The position numbers and the translations under genes were made by a program. The notes under the pieces are model-generated. The model had not been told where the DNA came from. It saw nothing but the letters and a program-made list of their open reading frames with translations, and made no database searches. From Poseidonocella pacifica (GTDB taxonomy: Bacteria > Pseudomonadota > Alphaproteobacteria > Rhodobacterales > Rhodobacteraceae), in assembly GCF_900111875.1 (NCBI RefSeq), contig NZ_FOJU01000004.1, positions 310,001-374,000 of the forward strand: 64,000 bases of DNA, written 5' to 3'. This document shows, in pieces, positions 17,012 to 26,307 of this stretch; the stretch's first letter is position 1, and each line of letters opens with the position of its first letter.

Positions 17012-17505
17012 TGGGTGGACGGCGCTGTATTCCCTGGCCCGACAAGCGGCTGCGTATGGTCTCCGTGCCGGTTGAGGGCATTGATTCCGACATCCGTGCG
17101 ATTTGGGACGACATGATCGACACGATGGAGGCGATGCCCGGTGTCGGCCTCGCGGCGCCGCAGATCGGGATCAACCTTAGACTTGCAGTCGTGGATGCCA
17201 GCGAAGAACGGGGGCAGGCGGTCCGCATGGCAAATCCGGAGATTCTCCATGCGTCGGTGGAGTTCCACGCCCATGATGAAGCCAGTCCGAACCTGCCCGG
17301 TGTTTCCGCTGAGATCCTGAGGCCGCGCGGTGTCACGGTTCGGTTCATGAACGCCGATGGAGAGATGGAGCAGCGTGATTTCGTCGGGCTGTGGGCGACT
17401 TCCGTCCAGCATCAGATAGACCACCTGAACGGAAAGATGTTTTTCGATCGGCTGAGCCGGACACGCCGGCAGATGTTGATCAAGAAGGCGGAGAAGTTGC
17501 GGTGA
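17011..17505 (+). CDS. Degenerate peptide deformylase paralogue
   Basis: A 164-residue protein clearly homologous to the preceding deformylase. Motif 1 is kept (GVGLAAPQ at 44-51), but motif 2 is changed from EGCLS to EASPN (90-94), putting Ser92 where the metal-binding cysteine should be. Motif 3 reads HQIDH (134-138), with Gln135 in place of the catalytic glutamate. It should not be a working deformylase by the known mechanism. Intact length and its place between def and fmt (1- and 4-base overlaps) argue against a decaying pseudogene. Annotation pipelines will probably call it deformylase. Confidence 0.85.
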   Translation: MGGRRCIPWPDKRLRMVSVPVEGIDSDIRAIWDDMIDTMEAMPGVGLAAPQIGINLRLAVVDASEERGQAVRMANPEILHASVEFHAHDEASPNLPGVSAEILRPRGVTVRFMNADGEMEQRDFVGLWATSVQHQIDHLNGKMFFDRLSRTRRQMLIKKAEKLR

Positions 17506-18407
17506 AACTCATCTTCATGGGCACGCCGGAATTTTCCGTTCCGAGTCTGGAGGCGCTGCACGAGGCGGGTCACGATATTGTCTGCGTCTACTCGCAGCCT
17601 CCCCGGCGCGCCGGTCGCGGCAAAAAGGAAAGACCCGGGCCAGTTCATGCGCGGGCGGAGGCCCTTGGTCTGCCGGTACGTACACCGACAACATTGCGCA
17701 ACGAGGACGCACAGCAGGACTTCGCCGCCCTTGGGGCTGACGTCGCCGTGGTCGTGGCCTATGGTTTGATCCTTCCACAGCCGGTGCTGGACTCCCCTAC
17801 CCATGGCTGTCTCAACATCCATGCCTCCTTGCTGCCCCGGTGGCGCGGAGCTGCGCCGATACACCGCGCCATCATGGCGGGCGATGCCGAGACCGGCGTT
17901 TGCATCATGCAGATGGAAGCGGGCCTTGATACCGGGCCGGTTCTCTTGCGCGAGGCCGTGTCGATCGGGAGGACGGAAACGACGGGTCACTTGCACGATC
18001 GCCTCTCGGACCTTGGGGCAAAGTTGATTGTGGACGCACTTGATCGGTTGAGCGAACTGGACGCGGTGCCCCAGCCGACAGACGGCGTGACTTATGCCGC
18101 CAAGATCGACAAGGCGGAAGCGCAAGTGGACTGGTCACGGCCTGCTGCAGAGGTAGACGCACAGATCCGCGCGCTATCTCCCTTTCCGGGGGCTTGGATC
18201 ATGCGCGATGGTCAGCGGATCAAACTTTTGGGAAGTGAGCTTGCAGAAGGTCGCGGCGCGCCGGGAGAGGTGCTCGATGACAATATGCTGGTCGCTTGCG
18301 GCGAGGGCGCAGTAAGGATGAGCCACCTTCAACGCGAGGGCCGAGGGCCGCAAAGCGCCGAAGAGTTCCTTCGTGGACTCAAGATCAGTGCTGGCGACAC
18401 GCTCTGA
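17502..18407 (+). CDS. fmt: Methionyl-tRNA formyltransferase
   Basis: A 301-residue enzyme that formylates initiator Met-tRNA using 10-formyl-tetrahydrofolate. The catalytic set is present: Asn105 and His107 in [19 protein letters not shown], and Asp143 in GLDTGPVL. The N-terminal Rossmann fold starts [10 protein letters not shown], and the C-terminal OB-like domain occupies about 205-300. The start is GTG at 17502, overlapping the preceding stop as GTGA. The length is standard. Confidence 0.96.
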   Translation: MKLIFMGTPEFSVPSLEALHEAGHDIVCVYSQPPRRAGRGKKERPGPVHARAEALGLPVRTPTTLRNEDAQQDFAALGADVAVVVAYGLILPQPVLDSPTHGCLNIHASLLPRWRGAAPIHRAIMAGDAETGVCIMQMEAGLDTGPVLLREAVSIGRTETTGHLHDRLSDLGAKLIVDALDRLSELDAVPQPTDGVTYAAKIDKAEAQVDWSRPAAEVDAQIRALSPFPGAWIMRDGQRIKLLGSELAEGRGAPGEVLDDNMLVACGEGAVRMSHLQREGRGPQSAEEFLRGLKISAGDTL

Positions 18408-18411
18408 GAAA

Positions 18412-18430
18412 GTGCCCGAGTCGCGGGCAC
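18412..18430 (+). terminator. Hairpin just after fmt
   Basis: GTGCCCG (18412-18418) pairs with CGGGCAC (18424-18430), beginning four bases past the fmt stop. There is no U-run, so termination here would be weak or Rho-assisted. It may instead protect the 3' end. Confidence 0.4.
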
Positions 18431-18472
18431 CTGCCCTGCAAGGTAGCGAAACAAGTGGCGAGAAGGCGGAAG

Positions 18473-18638
18473 TTGACAGAATTCCGCTGAGAACTCGGAC
18501 AAAGACGCGAAAAAGCGCTCAATATTTCCAAGGTTTCTTTACAGAAATTGCGCGCCACCCTAGAAAGGGTGACGCGCTTACTCGCACTAAAATTTTTACG
18601 TCATGAAAACCTGGCAACCTGTTGTCAGGTTTTATTTT
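18473..18638 (+). ncRNA. Candidate small RNA between fmt and rnhA
   Basis: No protein frame is convincing here, yet the segment is structured. A perfect TTGACA (18473-18478) could be a -35 element, without a good -10. A 12-pair hairpin with one mismatch occupies 18550-18577, and a second 12-pair hairpin followed by ATTTT ends the segment. A promoter-like start, internal stem and intrinsic terminator fit an intergenic sRNA or a long fmt 3' UTR. There is no match to a known RNA family that I recognise, and the start boundary is arbitrary. Confidence 0.25.
18606..18638 (+). terminator. Rho-independent terminator
   Basis: AAAACCTGGCAA (18606-18617) pairs with TTGTCAGGTTTT (18622-18633) over a CCTG loop, with one G-U pair, and then ATTTT. 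It lies 200 bases past fmt, too far to be its ordinary terminator unless fmt has a long 3' UTR. Confidence 0.65.
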
Positions 18639-18968
18639 GCAAAGCCCTACCGTTCGCTAAAGAAAACCGAGTTTTCTAAACAGCGCCCGGCCACGTTCGG
18701 TGTTGCTGCGTAAAACCTCCGTCATCAACACGAATTACTGCTGTTCGTTGTGTAGGCGCGAAGTGCGACGACATCATGAACTGCAGACAGCCCGCTCTGG
18801 TCACGAGGACGTTAGCATAGCCCACGTCATTGCCACAGGCTTCTTGCCCGGAACGCGCAATTTGCAATTTCGAGTTGCGTCGGCCGCTGCAAAATTGACC
18901 GAGGTTCAACCTTAGGTAGATATAAATGGCGACAACGGGATGGTTTGGGGCGTTTGGGCTGATTCGAT
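18639..18968. other. Gene-free stretch, nothing assigned
   Basis: About 330 bases between the terminator and the end of rnhA. Short open frames exist on both strands (for example 18676-18909 minus), but none has a ribosome site, a recognisable domain or sensible composition. The base composition is lower in GC than the flanking genes. It could be remains of a lost gene. Confidence 0.4.
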
Positions 18969-19430
18969 TCAGGTAGAGCCCGGCTTGAACGGTGACATGC
19001 CAGCCCGCGCGAGCTCATCGGCTCGTTCGTTTTCCGGGTGACCTGCGTGGCCCTTGACCCATTCCCAGCGTACCTCGTGCTTGCGGCTCGCCTCATCCAG
19101 ACGTCGCCAGAGGTCTTCGTTCTTGACTGGTTTGCGCGCGGAGGTTTTCCAGCCATTGCGCTTCCAACCATGCATCCACTGGGTGATGCCGCCTTTGACA
19201 TAAGCGCTGTCCGTTACAACAGTCAGGGACGAGGGCCGTTCGAGCGCTTCGAGCGCGTTGATCGCAGCCAGCAGTTCCATCCGGTTGTTGGTGGTGTTGG
19301 CTTCGCCGCCCTTCAACTCACGCTCACGCAGGACTTCTTTCCCGTCGCGCGCAATCAGAAGTGCGCCCCAGCCGCCGGGGCCGGGATTTCCCGAACATGC
19401 CCCATCCGTGTATGCAAAAAGCTCCGCCAT
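18969..19430 (-). CDS. rnhA: Ribonuclease HI
   Basis: A 153-residue RNase H that cuts the RNA strand of RNA-DNA hybrids. The DEDD carboxylates are visible: Asp9 ([11 protein letters not shown]), Glu52 (NRMELLAA), Asp74 (VVTDSAYV) and Asp138 (NERADELA), with the basic [11 protein letters not shown] loop before the last. It lies downstream of ispH on the same strand, 62 bases apart, with a 16-bp palindrome between. The length is standard. Confidence 0.96.
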   Translation of the reverse strand: MAELFAYTDGACSGNPGPGGWGALLIARDGKEVLRERELKGGEANTTNNRMELLAAINALEALERPSSLTVVTDSAYVKGGITQWMHGWKRNGWKTSARKPVKNEDLWRRLDEASRKHEVRWEWVKGHAGHPENERADELARAGMSPFKPGST

Positions 19431-19465
19431 GACACTCCGCCCGATCCGCCAAGAGCCGCCTTATC

Positions 19466-19481
19466 CCGCTGCGCGCAGCGG
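19466..19481. repeat. Perfect 16-bp palindrome between ispH and rnhA
   Basis: CCGCTGCG joined to CGCAGCGG, an exact inverted repeat with no spacer, in the 62-base gap downstream of ispH. As RNA it would fold to a short GC hairpin. It may be a repetitive intergenic element, but no second copy was recognised in this window. Confidence 0.4.
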
Positions 19482-19492
19482 AGGGCAAGGGG

Positions 19493-20443
19493 TCATGCTG
19501 GAACGCGGAGAACCCGTGGCACCTTGAACTCGACGTTCTCTTCAGCGGTCACGACTTCTTGGACTGAAACCTCATAACGTTCAGAAAATGCAGCGATAAC
19601 CTCGTCGACGAGTTCCTCAGGTGCGGAGGCCCCCGCCGAGATACCGATTGACTGTATTCCCTCGAGGGCCCGCCAGTCGATATCCGTGGCCCGCTGGACC
19701 AACTGCGAATAGCTACATCCCGCCCGTGCGCCGACCTCCACGAGCCGACGCGAGTTGGACGAATTCGGAGCGCCGACCACCAGCAGAGCATCGCAGCTTG
19801 GCGCCATGGCCTTGACGGCTTCCTGCCGGTTGGTGGTCGCGTAGCAAATATCTTCCTTGTGTGGGCCTACGATTGCGGGAAAACGCCGTTTGAGCGCGGC
19901 AACGATTCCCGCAGTATCGTCCAAGGACAAGGTGGTCTGGGTAACAAAGGCAAGCCGCTCAGGATCACGCACCTCGACGGTTTCGACGTCGGCTTCGGTC
20001 TCGACCAGCAAGACCTCGCCATCGGGCAGTTGCCCCATCGTTCCGATCGTCTCGGGGTGCCCTGCGTGGCCAATCATGATCATCTGAAGGCCAGCTTCTG
20101 CATGGCGCTGCGCTTCGATATGAACCTTGCTGACCAAGGGGCAGGTGGCATCGACATACACCATTTCCCGGCGCGCAGCTTCATTCGGGACGGCCTTCGG
20201 GACCCCATGAGCGGAGAAGATCACCGGCCGGTCGTCGGGGCAGTCGTCGAGTTCTTCTACAAACACCGCGCCCTTTTCCCGCAACCCATCCACGACGAAC
20301 CGGTTGTGGACGATTTCGTGCCGGACATAGACAGGCGGGCCCCATTTTTCGAGCGACATCTCCACGATCTTGATCGCACGGTCGACCCCGGCGCAAAACC
20401 CGCGCGGAGCAGCCAAATAAAGCGTGAGGGGAGATTTGCTCAT
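19493..20443 (-). CDS. ispH: 4-hydroxy-3-methylbut-2-enyl diphosphate reductase
   Basis: A 316-residue last enzyme of the MEP isoprenoid pathway, making IPP and DMAPP. The three cluster-binding cysteines are Cys17 (PRGFCAGV), Cys101 ([10 protein letters not shown]) and Cys200 ([11 protein letters not shown]). The proton-relay glutamate lies in GHPETIGT (Glu131), and the late SSNSRRL substrate loop is present. A stretch of 108 bases without features separates it from the NYN gene upstream on the same strand. Confidence 0.97.
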   Translation of the reverse strand: MSKSPLTLYLAAPRGFCAGVDRAIKIVEMSLEKWGPPVYVRHEIVHNRFVVDGLREKGAVFVEELDDCPDDRPVIFSAHGVPKAVPNEAARREMVYVDATCPLVSKVHIEAQRHAEAGLQMIMIGHAGHPETIGTMGQLPDGEVLLVETEADVETVEVRDPERLAFVTQTTLSLDDTAGIVAALKRRFPAIVGPHKEDICYATTNRQEAVKAMAPSCDALLVVGAPNSSNSRRLVEVGARAGCSYSQLVQRATDIDWRALEGIQSIGISAGASAPEELVDEVIAAFSERYEVSVQEVVTAEENVEFKVPRVLRVPA

Positions 20444-20551
20444 GAGGACTCACCTTTCGTAATCAGTCCCACAGCTAATGCCTCCGTCGCCCGGGTTCTA
20501 CCCCGAGGCGCGGATTTGCTGCGGCTTCCTCATACTGCGGCACGACGAGGG

Positions 20552-21124
20552 CTAGTGGCTCGCCGCGAATGCCGAATCCTTGTCGTTCTGATGCTCGCGC
20601 GGGGGGCGCCCGATCACTTCTTTGAGATCATCCAGCTCGATGAAGTTGTCGGCTTGGCGCCGGAGGTCGTCGGAGATCATCGGTGGCTGACTGCGGATCG
20701 TGGATACGACTGAAACACGCACACCCTGCCGCTGGAGGCTTTCGACCAGGGGGCGGAAATCGCCATCGCCCGAGAAAAGCACAATGTGATCCACGCGAGG
20801 GGCGAGTTCCATGGCATCGACGGCAAGTTCGATATCCATGTTGCCCTTGACCTTACGCCGGCCCTGACTGTCGGTGTACTCCTTGGCAGGCTTGGTCACC
20901 ATGGTGAAGCCGTTGTAATGCAGCCAGTCCACCAGGGGCCGGATCGGAGAATATTCGTCATTCTCCAGAAGCGCGGTGTAGTAGAACGCCCGAAGCAGCT
21001 TGCCGCGACGCATGAATTCCTGTCGCAAAAGCTTGTAGTCGATGTCGAATCCGAGCGATTTGGCCGCCGCATACAGATTCGAGCCATCGATGAACAGCGC
21101 GAGCCGTTCGTCCTTATAGAACAT
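20552..21124 (-). CDS. NYN-domain protein (LabA/DUF88 family)
   Basis: A 190-residue PIN-like nuclease-fold protein. Acidic residues expected for metal binding are in place: Asp13 (FIDGSNLY), Asp97 (KGNMDIELAVDAM), Asp103, Asp120 and Asp122 (FSGDGDFRPLV). LabA-like proteins are thought to act on RNA. The C-terminal tail is hydrophilic. The ATG at 21124 has AAGGAA upstream and opens straight into the domain. It is divergent from folK. The target is unknown. Confidence 0.9.
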   Translation of the reverse strand: MFYKDERLALFIDGSNLYAAAKSLGFDIDYKLLRQEFMRRGKLLRAFYYTALLENDEYSPIRPLVDWLHYNGFTMVTKPAKEYTDSQGRRKVKGNMDIELAVDAMELAPRVDHIVLFSGDGDFRPLVESLQRQGVRVSVVSTIRSQPPMISDDLRRQADNFIELDDLKEVIGRPPREHQNDKDSAFAASH

Positions 21125-21236
21125 AAAAGTTCCTTCCGAATAATGTCCGTTGCCCGAAGTCCGTGAGTGCGAACTGGGCACCAGCCTAATATGAAGTTAA
21201 TTCACTGAATCCCATCCGCAAGAGGCGAAAAAGTAT

Positions 21237-21845
21237 ATGCAGAGCCATAAAAAAGGCGCCACATGTGCCATGGCCTTTTCGACCGGGGCATTTTTTATCA
21301 TTGCCCTAGGGTCCAATCTTACGTCTTCGGTGGGCGACTCTCAACAAATTATCGCGGCAGCGGTTCAGAAGCTGAGCGATTCGCCGCTGCTGCTGGTGTC
21401 GGTGAGTAGGTTTTACGCGACTCCGGCATTTCCCGCTGGATCCGGCCCCGATTATGTCAACGCCGCAGCGATTGTCAGATCGAAGCGCGGGCCGCAGGAA
21501 GTGCTCGATCTCCTCCACGAGATCGAAGCGGGTTTTGCACGGGAGCGGGGCGCGAGATGGGCCAGCCGGACACTCGATCTTGATCTGATTGCCGTGGGGG
21601 ATATCATCCTGCCGGACGCCGATACACAAACTGCCTGGCGGGAGCTTTCGTTGGAGGAACAGATGACGCGGGCGCCCTCTCAACTGGTGCTTCCCCATCC
21701 CCGATTGCAGGATCGGCCATTTGTTCTGCTTCCGCTCTTGGATGTGGCGCCGGATTGGCGGCACCCCCTGACCGGAAGAAGCATCGCGGAGATGTGTGAG
21801 GCCCTCGATCCGACCGCCCGAGCAGAGGTTCGCGCACTTCTATAG
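21237..21845 (+). CDS. folK: 2-amino-4-hydroxy-6-hydroxymethyldihydropteridine pyrophosphokinase
   Basis: A 202-residue HPPK of folate synthesis, which transfers pyrophosphate from ATP to 6-hydroxymethyl-dihydropterin. The family signature is seen in [20 protein letters not shown] (Asp pair for Mg2+) and [18 protein letters not shown], with the N-terminal IALGSNL. ATG 21237 has AGAGG 11 bases upstream; the internal ATG at 21270 is an alternative that would remove an unusual N-terminal extension. It is followed by rpoZ. Confidence 0.93.
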   Translation: MQSHKKGATCAMAFSTGAFFIIALGSNLTSSVGDSQQIIAAAVQKLSDSPLLLVSVSRFYATPAFPAGSGPDYVNAAAIVRSKRGPQEVLDLLHEIEAGFARERGARWASRTLDLDLIAVGDIILPDADTQTAWRELSLEEQMTRAPSQLVLPHPRLQDRPFVLLPLLDVAPDWRHPLTGRSIAEMCEALDPTARAEVRALL

Positions 21846-21918
21846 AAACCGCCTTGTCAAGGCTCTATCTTGGGCGTATGTACCCGCTTCCACCCAAGCC
21901 TGCCGATTGGAGTCCTAT

Positions 21919-22275
21919 ATGGCCCGCGTGACTGTTGAAGATTGTGTCGACAAGGTCCCGAACCGTTTCGAACTTGTGATGCTCGCCGCGCACCGTGCGC
22001 GTGAGATCGCGGCCGGCTCGCCGATCACTGTTGACCGCGACAATGACAAGAACCCCGTCGTCGGGCTTCGCGAGATTGCCGAGGAAACTCAGTCGGCCGA
22101 TGAATTGCGTGAGCGCATGATCGAGTCGAACCAGACCCAGATCGAAATCGACGAACCCGAAGATGACAGCATGGCGCTTCTCATGGGTGCGGAAGCGGCG
22201 GACAAGCCTGCTGACGACGACCTCTCCGAGGAGAAGCTTCTGCGGGCTCTGATGGAAGCTCAAGGGCAGCGCTAA
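21919..22275 (+). CDS. rpoZ: RNA polymerase omega subunit
   Basis: A 118-residue omega subunit. The N-terminal half is conserved ([20 protein letters not shown], then [12 protein letters not shown]), and the acidic C-terminal tail is variable as usual. It aids RNA polymerase assembly and, in proteobacteria, forms part of a ppGpp site. It is next to the (p)ppGpp synthetase/hydrolase gene 25 bases downstream, the same pairing as rpoZ-spoT in enterobacteria. Confidence 0.95.
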   Translation: MARVTVEDCVDKVPNRFELVMLAAHRAREIAAGSPITVDRDNDKNPVVGLREIAEETQSADELRERMIESNQTQIEIDEPEDDSMALLMGAEAADKPADDDLSEEKLLRALMEAQGQR

Positions 22276-22300
22276 GCCGCCAACTGCAAAGGCGCGCACA

Positions 22301-24472
22301 ATGATCTCCGACGATGATCTGATCGCGCTGGTCCACAATTATAATCCCCGTGCGGATGAGCAACTCATCCGCCGGGCGTATGAATTCGGCGAGCGGATGC
22401 ACGACGGCCAGTTCCGTCAATCCGGGGAGCCGTATTTCTCTCATCCTGTGGCCGTTGCGGCGATATTGACCGAACAGCAACTCGATGACGCCACGATTGT
22501 GACGGCGCTGCTGCACGACACGATCGAGGATACCAAGGCGAGCTATTCCGAGGTTTCCCGTCAGTTTGGCCGCGAGGTGGCTGATCTGGTGGATGGTGTC
22601 ACCAAACTCACCAACCTTCAGCTTTCAAGCTCCGAGACCAAGCAGGCCGAGAATTTCCGCAAGCTGTTCATGGCGATGTCCAAGGACCTGCGCGTGATCC
22701 TCGTCAAGCTTGGCGATCGCCTGCACAACATGCGCACCATCAAGTCGATGCGACATGAAAAGCAGGTTCAGAAAGCGCGCGAGACGATGGATATCTATGC
22801 GCCGCTCGCGGGACGGATGGGTATGCAATGGATGCGCGAAGAGTTGGAGGATCTGGCCTTCCGGGTTCTCAACGCTGACGCGCGCAGTTCGATCATCCGG
22901 CGTTTCATTACCCTGCAGCGAGAGACCGGCGACGTGATCCAGCGGATCACGGGCGATATGCGCAAGGAACTTGAGGCCGCGGGCATAGAGGCACAAGTGT
23001 TCGGGCGGGCCAAGAAACCCTATTCCATCTGGCGCAAGATGCGTGAGAAGGACGTCGGATTTTCGCGTCTGTCCGATATCTACGGGTTCCGCGTCATTAC
23101 CGAGACGGATGCCGAATGCTATGCCGCGCTAGGCGTTATCCATCAGCGCTGGCGGGCGGTGCCGGGACGGTTCAAGGACTACATCAGCCAGCCCAAATCG
23201 AACGGGTATCGGTCCATCCATACCTCTGTTTCAGGACGTGATGGCAAACGCGTCGAGGTGCAGATACGAACTGCTCAAATGCACGATGTCGCCGAGACGG
23301 GCGTCGCCGCGCATTGGTCCTATCGGGATGGGGTGCGCAGCGAAAACCCCTTTGCGGTCGACCCTGCCAAGTGGCTCGCAAGCCTCACGGAGCGCTTTAG
23401 CGAAGACGAAGATCACGAGGACTTTCTCGAAGCCGTCAAGCTGGAGATGTATTCCGATCAGCGCTTCTGCTTCACCCCAAAGGGCGATGTCATAAAGCTG
23501 CCGCGTGGTGCGACGCCGATCGATTTTGCCTATGCGATCCATACGCGGATCGGGAATGCCTGTGTCGGGGCCAAGGTCGATGGAATGCGGGTGCCGCTCT
23601 GGACCCGGCTCAAGAACGGCCAATCGGTGGAGATCATCACGGCAGAGGGCCAGACGCCGCAGGCCACGTGGCTGGATATCGTTGCGACGGGCCGGGCCAA
23701 ATCCGCGATCCGTCGGGCCCTGCGGGCGGAGGACCGTGAGCGTTTTATGAAGCTCGGGCGCGAACTGGCGCGTGTGGCCTTTGAGCACATCGGGAAGAAG
23801 GCGACCGACAAGGCGTTGAGCACTGCCGCCAAGCTGCTCCGGGTCGAAGACCGGTACGATCTGCTCGCCCGACTCGGCAGCGCCGAGATAACCGGCCGTG
23901 AGGTCGTGAGGGCGCTTTATCCCGACCTCAGCCCACAGCCCGAGCATGAGGTCGATTTCCGCCGCGCGGTCATCGGCCTTTCGCCGGGGCAAAACTTTGA
24001 TCGCGCGCCCTGTTGCCAGCCCGTCCCGGGGGAGCGGATCGTGGGGATCACCACCCGAGGGCGCGGCGTGGTCGTTCATGCCATTGACTGCGAAGCCCTG
24101 ACATCGCTGGAGGATCAACCCGACCGCTGGCTGGACCTGCATTGGGACTCAGGCCAACATGCGCCTGTCCACAATGTGTCGCTTGATATTACCATCGCGA
24201 ATGATGCAGGTGTGTTGGGGCATATCTGCACCATGATCGGCGAGCAGAAAGCCAACATTTCGGATCTGCACTTTGTCGACCGCAAACCGGACTATTACCG
24301 CCTGCTGATAGATGTGGACCTGTGCGATGCAGAGCACCTGCACCGAGTATTAACCGCGCTTGAGGCAGAAAGCGAAGTGGCATCGCTGGAGCGGCATCGC
24401 GATCCGTCACGGGGGCAGCATTCGGCGCCGGTTGCGGGACGGGACATGTCGGAAACGACGCAGGAAGGATAG
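22301..24472 (+). CDS. rsh: Bifunctional (p)ppGpp synthetase/hydrolase (RSH)
   Basis: A 723-residue long RSH enzyme, the single RelA/SpoT homologue typical of alphaproteobacteria. The HD hydrolase domain is intact (His48, His72-Asp73, Glu76-Asp77 in LLHDTIEDT). The synthetase domain carries KDYISQPKSNGYRSIHT (about 289-305). A TGS domain (about 385-450, PRGATPIDFAYAIHTRIG), a conserved-cysteine region (CCQPVPGE) and a C-terminal ACT domain (about 640-710) follow. Both activities are expected. It controls the stringent response. Confidence 0.96.
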   Translation: MISDDDLIALVHNYNPRADEQLIRRAYEFGERMHDGQFRQSGEPYFSHPVAVAAILTEQQLDDATIVTALLHDTIEDTKASYSEVSRQFGREVADLVDGVTKLTNLQLSSSETKQAENFRKLFMAMSKDLRVILVKLGDRLHNMRTIKSMRHEKQVQKARETMDIYAPLAGRMGMQWMREELEDLAFRVLNADARSSIIRRFITLQRETGDVIQRITGDMRKELEAAGIEAQVFGRAKKPYSIWRKMREKDVGFSRLSDIYGFRVITETDAECYAALGVIHQRWRAVPGRFKDYISQPKSNGYRSIHTSVSGRDGKRVEVQIRTAQMHDVAETGVAAHWSYRDGVRSENPFAVDPAKWLASLTERFSEDEDHEDFLEAVKLEMYSDQRFCFTPKGDVIKLPRGATPIDFAYAIHTRIGNACVGAKVDGMRVPLWTRLKNGQSVEIITAEGQTPQATWLDIVATGRAKSAIRRALRAEDRERFMKLGRELARVAFEHIGKKATDKALSTAAKLLRVEDRYDLLARLGSAEITGREVVRALYPDLSPQPEHEVDFRRAVIGLSPGQNFDRAPCCQPVPGERIVGITTRGRGVVVHAIDCEALTSLEDQPDRWLDLHWDSGQHAPVHNVSLDITIANDAGVLGHICTMIGEQKANISDLHFVDRKPDYYRLLIDVDLCDAEHLHRVLTALEAESEVASLERHRDPSRGQHSAPVAGRDMSETTQEG

Positions 24473-24478
24473 GGCGGG

Positions 24479-25129
24479 GTGATCTTCAAACGGCGCGATC
24501 GGCGGGGCCCCCTGACGATTCTTCAGCACGCCGTCTATCCAAAGGGCGGGTGGGCACGCGCCTTTCATTATGTGAAGCACCGCCTGAACCGGCTTCCCGA
24601 TCCTCCTGAAAAAGTCGCGCGCGGCATCTGGGCGGGTGTCTTTACCACCTTCACGCCGTTTTACGGTCTGCATTTCGTGGTTGCGGCACTGATAGCGACG
24701 ATGATCCGGGGCAATATCCTCGCGGCGCTGCTGGGTACGTTTTTCGGCAATCCCCTGACCTATCTGCCGATCGGCATCATCTCCCTCAAAACCGGGCATT
24801 TCATGCTTGGTGGGCGGTTCCATGGGGCCGAGAACAGTCTTTTGCAGGCATTCCTTTTTGCCGCGCAGGATCTGTGGGCCAATTTCGGGGCGCTCTTTTC
24901 CGATCGCACCGCCGACTGGAACGGGCTGCGGATGTTTTTTCATGATGTCTTCCTGCCCTATCTCGTGGGAGGAATTCTGCCGGGGCTCATTTCCGCGACG
25001 GTGTGTTATTACCTCTCGGTCCCCCTGATCCGCGCTTATCAAAACCGCCGCCGCGCCGCGCGTATGTCGCGTTGGAGGGTGTTGAAAGGCCGAAAGAAAC
25101 CGGCTGACGCCGGGCGGGGATCGGACTAG
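24479..25129 (+). CDS. DUF2062 membrane protein
   Basis: A 216-residue protein with about three or four membrane segments and the DUF2062 core: RGIWAGVFTTFTPFYGLHFVVAALIA, then GNPLTYLPIGI. The function of the family is unknown. The GTG start at 24479 has GGAAGG upstream. It lies between the RSH gene (six-base gap) and pdxJ, a neighbourhood I recall as conserved in Rhodobacterales. A basic C-terminal tail follows the last helix. Confidence 0.88.
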   Translation: MIFKRRDRRGPLTILQHAVYPKGGWARAFHYVKHRLNRLPDPPEKVARGIWAGVFTTFTPFYGLHFVVAALIATMIRGNILAALLGTFFGNPLTYLPIGIISLKTGHFMLGGRFHGAENSLLQAFLFAAQDLWANFGALFSDRTADWNGLRMFFHDVFLPYLVGGILPGLISATVCYYLSVPLIRAYQNRRRAARMSRWRVLKGRKKPADAGRGSD

Positions 25130-25159
25130 TTTGGCGAAAATCCAGATCGGGGAAGTGGA

Positions 25160-25912
25160 ATGACCCAGACATCCGGCCGGCTGCGCCTTGGAGTGAATAT
25201 TGATCATGTCGCAACCGTGCGGAATGCGCGGGGCGGTGCCTATCCTGATCCTCTCAGGGCGGCCAAACTTGCCGAAGAGGCCGGTGCCGACGGCATCACG
25301 GCGCATTTGCGCGAGGATCGGCGCCACATATCGGACAGTGACATCGACGGGCTGATGGAGGTCCTCTCAGTTCCCTTGAATTTCGAGATGGCCGCGACCG
25401 ATGAGATGCAGGCGATAGCGCTTCGTCACCGCCCTCATGCTGTTTGCATTGTGCCGGAAAAGCGCGAGGAACGAACGACCGAAGGCGGACTTGAGGTCGC
25501 GCGGGAAGAAAACCGTCTGGCGCATTTCATCGCGCCGCTACGCGAAGCGGGTTGCCGGGTGTCCATCTTTATTGCGGCGGATCGTCGGCAAATCGAGGCG
25601 GCCCACCGGATCGGCGCACAGGTGATAGAGTTGCATACGGGCGCCTATTGCGATGCCTGCGCCGAAGGGCATGTCGAGACCGCCGAAGCCGAACTGACCA
25701 GCTTGCGGGAGATGGCGAGCCTCGCGCATTCCCTGGGGCTCGAAGTTCATGCTGGCCATGGCCTGACCTATGACACGGTGCGGCCTATCGCGGCCTTTCC
25801 CGAGGTCATGGAGCTAAATATCGGCCATTTCCTGATCGGGGAGGCGATCTTTCGGGGGCTTTCCCCGGCTATCGTCGAGATGCGGCGCCTGATGGACGAC
25901 GCCCGCGCATGA
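25160..25912 (+). CDS. pdxJ: Pyridoxine 5'-phosphate synthase
   Basis: A 250-residue TIM barrel that condenses 1-deoxyxylulose 5-phosphate with 3-amino-2-oxopropyl phosphate to form pyridoxine phosphate. Conserved parts include [16 protein letters not shown] (active-site His), [22 protein letters not shown] and HAGHGLTYD. Its final bases overlap the acpS start (ATGA). The pairing pdxJ-acpS is common. Confidence 0.96.
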   Translation: MTQTSGRLRLGVNIDHVATVRNARGGAYPDPLRAAKLAEEAGADGITAHLREDRRHISDSDIDGLMEVLSVPLNFEMAATDEMQAIALRHRPHAVCIVPEKREERTTEGGLEVAREENRLAHFIAPLREAGCRVSIFIAADRRQIEAAHRIGAQVIELHTGAYCDACAEGHVETAEAELTSLREMASLAHSLGLEVHAGHGLTYDTVRPIAAFPEVMELNIGHFLIGEAIFRGLSPAIVEMRRLMDDARA

Positions 25913-26307
25913 TCCTCGGTATCGGGACCGATCTGGCGAATATAGACCGTATCGCCGGCACGCTGGAACGCTTTGGCGAGCGGTTCCGGAATCGCGTCTT
26001 TACTGACGTGGAACAGGCAAAGGCGGAGCGGCGGGCAGACGTGGCCGGAACTTATGCCAAGCGTTGGGCCGCGAAGGAAGCCTGTTCCAAGGCACTGGGC
26101 ACGGGCTTGCGAATGGGGATCGCGTGGAAGGATATGGCTGTCTCGAACCTGCCAACCGGACAGCCTGTCATGGAAGTGACGGGGTGGGCGCGCGAAAGGC
26201 TCCTCGCAATGACGCCGCCCGACCACGAGGCGATCATCCACGTCACGTTGACAGATGATCATCCCTGGGCGCAGGCCTTCGTCGTGATTGAGGCGCGTCC
26301 CCGCTAG
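25909..26307 (+). CDS. acpS: Holo-[acyl-carrier-protein] synthase
   Basis: A 132-residue 4'-phosphopantetheinyl transferase that activates acyl carrier protein. The Mg2+/CoA motifs are [12 protein letters not shown] (Asp8) and [16 protein letters not shown] (the glutamate in the WAAKE segment). Its TAG stop shares CTAG with the stop of the convergent pcaB. In many Rhodobacterales lepB-rnc-era-recO would follow; here the pca operon takes that place. Confidence 0.95.
   Translation: MILGIGTDLANIDRIAGTLERFGERFRNRVFTDVEQAKAERRADVAGTYAKRWAAKEACSKALGTGLRMGIAWKDMAVSNLPTGQPVMEVTGWARERLLAMTPPDHEAIIHVTLTDDHPWAQAFVVIEARPR

Noticed and set aside
18676-18909. 77-codon minus-strand frame in the fmt-rnhA gap
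   Set aside because: No ribosome site, no domain and irregular composition; possibly a decayed fragment but not supportable as a gene.
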